64,000 nucleotides of DNA from the NCBI RefSeq assembly GCF_032922745.1, contig NZ_CP136693.1, positions 2,914,001 through 2,978,000 of the forward strand, written 5' to 3'. This document shows positions 62,041 through 64,000 of this stretch, one piece after another. Under the pieces are notes generated by a model, which saw only the letters and a program-made list of their open reading frames with translations, did no database searches and was not told the DNA's origin. How positions within the stretch are numbered: the stretch's first letter is position 1; each line of letters starts with the position of its first letter. Source of the DNA: Marinobacter salarius. Its GTDB lineage: Bacteria > Pseudomonadota > Gammaproteobacteria > Pseudomonadales > Oleiphilaceae. The translations under genes and the position numbers were made by a program.

Positions 62041-63588
62041 TCAACTGTTTTTATCATTTTGGCCCGTTTGTAGCGTGTTGAGCTCGTAAATATCCGTGCG
62101 CCGGTCTTTCAGGTTGGTCACAGAGCCTTCATTGCGCACCAGCTTCAGCTTTTCCAGGTCCATATCGGAAAACATGATCATTTCCGTATTCGGCGTGGTT
62201 TCCGCCATTACCGCATCGTGGGGGAACGCAAAGTCCGACGGCGAGAATACGGAGGACTGGGCGTACTGCACATCCAGGTTCTCAACCTTCGGAAGGTTAC
62301 CCACACTACCGGTGATCACCACGTAACACTCATTTTCAATCGCACGCGCCTGGGCACAGTGTCGGACCCGGAGGTAGCCGTTCTTGGTGTCCGTCCAGAA
62401 CGGCACCAGAATAATATCCACCTCCTCAATGGCAGCCAGGCGCCCCAATTCAGGGAATTCGATGTCGTAACAGATCATGATGGCCACGCGGCCGGCGTCG
62501 GTGTCAAACACCTGGAATTTTTCACCGCCCTCGATGACCCAGTCACGGCGTTCGTGGGGCGTGATATGGATCTTGCGCTGCTCATCCACTCGACCGTCGC
62601 GGTGGCAAAGATACGACACGTTGTAGACCCGATCATTTTCGAGCAGCGGCATTGAGCCGGTAATGATGTTGATGTTGTAGCTGACTGCCATTTCCGACAT
62701 CTGGTTTCGGAACTGTTCAGTAAAGCCTGCCAGAAAGCGAATGGCCCGGGTCTGGTCCAATTGGTCGGTCAGGCCCATCAGCGGAGCGTTAAAGAACTCT
62801 GGAAACAGCGCGAAATCGCTCTTGTAGTCCGAGAGTGCATCCACAAAGTACTCCACCTGCTCCAGCACTTCTTCCACAGACGTAAACTCACGCATCTGCC
62901 ATTGAACCGCACCCAAACGCACCTGTGTTTTCTTGACACTGAGTACCGGCGAGGGCGGGGTATAGAGGATGTTCCGCCATTCCAGCAGCGTCGCGTATCC
63001 CAGGGATTTTTCGTCTTCCGGCAGGTATTTGTGCATCAGCCGGGTGACCTGGAAGTCGTTGGACAGCTGAAAGCTGAGAATCGGATCGTAAATATCCTTG
63101 CGATCCACTCGCTGGATGTATTCTTCCGGGGAATGCTGGTCTGAATACTTGTGATACCCCGGAATCCGCCCACCTGCGAGGATGGCGCGCAGGTTCATGG
63201 ATCGGCAGAGTTCCTTTCGGGCCTCATACAACCGCCGACCGAGGCGGTAGCCGCGATAATCGGGGTGGATAAATACATCGAGACCGTAAAGCGAGTCGCC
63301 CTTGGCGTTGTGCCATATCTTTTCGTTGCGCAGGATCAGGTCGTCGTAGGTATGGGGGTTGCTGAACCGCTCATACTTGACGCAAACCGTGAGGGCCACG
63401 GCCACCAGGTCACCGGATTCCTCGATACAGATCTGTCCATCCGGAAACTGCTGCACCAGAGCTTCAATCGTGTCCTCTGGCCAGGCACCGCCAATATCGT
63501 CATAAACCCTGTCCATCAGTCGCTGGAGCTGTGGGTAATCGTTACTGGTCAGGTTACGAAGGTTGAGGTGCAGTTCTTCGTGGGCCAT
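62041..63588 (-). CDS. GNAT acetyltransferase - carbon-nitrogen hydrolase fusion
   Basis: 515 residues. Residues 1-~215 are a GNAT domain (DVFIHPDYRGYRLGRRLYEARKEL as the acetyl-CoA loop). Residues ~225-515 are a nitrilase-fold hydrolase with the catalytic Glu in FALFPEFFNAPL, Lys in DEQRKIHITPHERR and Cys in VAIMICYDIEFPELGR. The triad is complete. The fusion is found in many proteobacteria, but its substrate is not established. It ends near the PilZ-like gene with 146 bp between. Confidence 0.9.
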   Translation of the reverse strand: MAHEELHLNLRNLTSNDYPQLQRLMDRVYDDIGGAWPEDTIEALVQQFPDGQICIEESGDLVAVALTVCVKYERFSNPHTYDDLILRNEKIWHNAKGDSLYGLDVFIHPDYRGYRLGRRLYEARKELCRSMNLRAILAGGRIPGYHKYSDQHSPEEYIQRVDRKDIYDPILSFQLSNDFQVTRLMHKYLPEDEKSLGYATLLEWRNILYTPPSPVLSVKKTQVRLGAVQWQMREFTSVEEVLEQVEYFVDALSDYKSDFALFPEFFNAPLMGLTDQLDQTRAIRFLAGFTEQFRNQMSEMAVSYNINIITGSMPLLENDRVYNVSYLCHRDGRVDEQRKIHITPHERRDWVIEGGEKFQVFDTDAGRVAIMICYDIEFPELGRLAAIEEVDIILVPFWTDTKNGYLRVRHCAQARAIENECYVVITGSVGNLPKVENLDVQYAQSSVFSPSDFAFPHDAVMAETTPNTEMIMFSDMDLEKLKLVRNEGSVTNLKDRRTDIYELNTLQTGQNDKNS

Positions 63589-63649
63589 ATACGGCAGCTC
63601 CCGTTAGGTGTGGAAATGACGGCAAGAATTGTTGATTGCCTGGGTATTT

Positions 63650-63697
63650 TATCAGAGAGCGCTAAAGACTTCTTATTAGATAGAGCTAAGGACTTTG
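63650..63697. repeat. Tandem imperfect 24-bp repeat upstream of the GNAT-nitrilase gene
   Basis: Copies at 63650-63673 and 63674-63697 agree at 18 of 24 positions, centred on GAGCTAA/GCGCTAAAGACTT. It lies about 62-109 bp before the start at 63588 and could be a regulator's tandem site. Confidence 0.5.
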
Positions 63698-63809
63698 CAG
63701 CAAACGCCGAAAACCAGTTTATGAATAATCGGCAGCCGATACGCTGTTTGAATCGGTTGGTCACACACTGAGCCAGAACGTATCACGATTCAGGGTTTGA
63801 GTAGGACGC

Positions 63810-64000
63810 TTATTTTGGCCCGGATAATTTCCGGATTCGCCGTTGGAGTTCGAGGAGGGTGCGGCTGCCAATGGCCTGGGATTCCTCAGTCAGGTAGGGA
63901 TTCTCCAGGACAAGGACGTTCCGGCTATGCAGGTTCAGCTCATTGATGGTCTGGCCATAGTATTGGTCCAGGTATGCGCCGAAGCTGCCATCGAAAATGG
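63810..64000 (-). CDS. 3' end of an unidentified gene (partial)
   Basis: Read on the minus strand from the window edge, 62 codons are open and end in TAA at 63810-63812: IFDGSFGAYLDQYYGQT, NLHSRNVLVLENPYLTEES and ending RRIRKLSGPK. The composition is protein-like and the frame uninterrupted. The upstream part lies outside the window. Not recognised. Confidence 0.6.
   Translation of the reverse strand, partial: IFDGSFGAYLDQYYGQTINELNLHSRNVLVLENPYLTEESQAIGSRTLLELQRRIRKLSGPK

Noticed and set aside
1..64000. CRISPR array
   Set aside because: No set of regularly spaced identical repeats and no cas gene was seen.

Overview
The window looks like a chromosomal segment of a marine gammaproteobacterium, most probably Marinobacter or a close relative. 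This is inferred from the gene families and their order: tusDCBE, a phasin next to a PhaD-like regulator, RssB/RssC, gpsA-sixA, divergent ETF dehydrogenase/etfBA, short-Q-loop cydAB with cydDC, and a fused SelD. It was not tested by a search. Coding density is high, and most genes lie in tight runs with 1-4 base start/stop overlaps.

Layout. 1-6650: DUF445 protein, small membrane protein, tRNA sulfur-relay genes tusDCBE, a Bax-inhibitor-1 type membrane protein, tRNA-Ser(UGA), pxpA, hemH and a CX5R phosphatase-like protein. 6650-9000: an intergenic block with a hairpin terminator and possible leader ORF, then a phasin, a PhaD-like TetR regulator and exonuclease III. 9078-17116: a compact eight-gene minus-strand operon (desaturase, NTF2-like, SDR, FAD oxidoreductase, DUF1365, CFA-type methyltransferase, DUF2878, exported protein) with a divergent renalase-like oxidoreductase. 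It resembles the lipid-modifying gene sets found in photo-oxidative-stress regulons. 17124-23351: HD phosphohydrolase, RssB/RssC, gpsA, sixA, DUF1285 and an SlyD-type isomerase. 23420-27182: the electron-transfer-flavoprotein locus with a perfect 20-bp palindrome that fits a PsrA-type operator. 27224-36380: small membrane proteins, a saccharopine-dehydrogenase-like reductase, cydABDC and a methyltransferase.

36470-43200 is a small accessory island just after tRNA-Leu(UAA). It carries an AAA+ ATPase and a subtilisin-like protease that match the IetAS antiphage pair in architecture. An IS66-family element has inserted into the 3' end of the protease gene. The insertion has 22-bp perfect inverted ends and an 8-bp target duplication (CAACAAGA), so the original reading frame can be reconstructed base by base: the native last 39 residues are replaced by 12 IS-encoded ones. 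The IS66 copy also carries an extra small gene.

43199-52500: an OsmC-YcaO fusion protein, EamA transporter, patatin-like phospholipase, enoyl-CoA hydratase, DUF192 lipoprotein, an ABC-2 exporter and small proteins. 52668-54246: an IS1182-family element flanked by CTAG. 54247-61448: a selenium locus with a PhnDCE-like ABC importer (putative selenate/selenium transporter), a SenB-like selenosugar synthase and an oxidoreductase-SelD fusion; a histone-H1-like/HhH protein overlaps selD. No SenA-like gene is visible. 61496-64000: a PilZ-like protein, a GNAT-nitrilase fusion and the 3' end of an unidentified gene.
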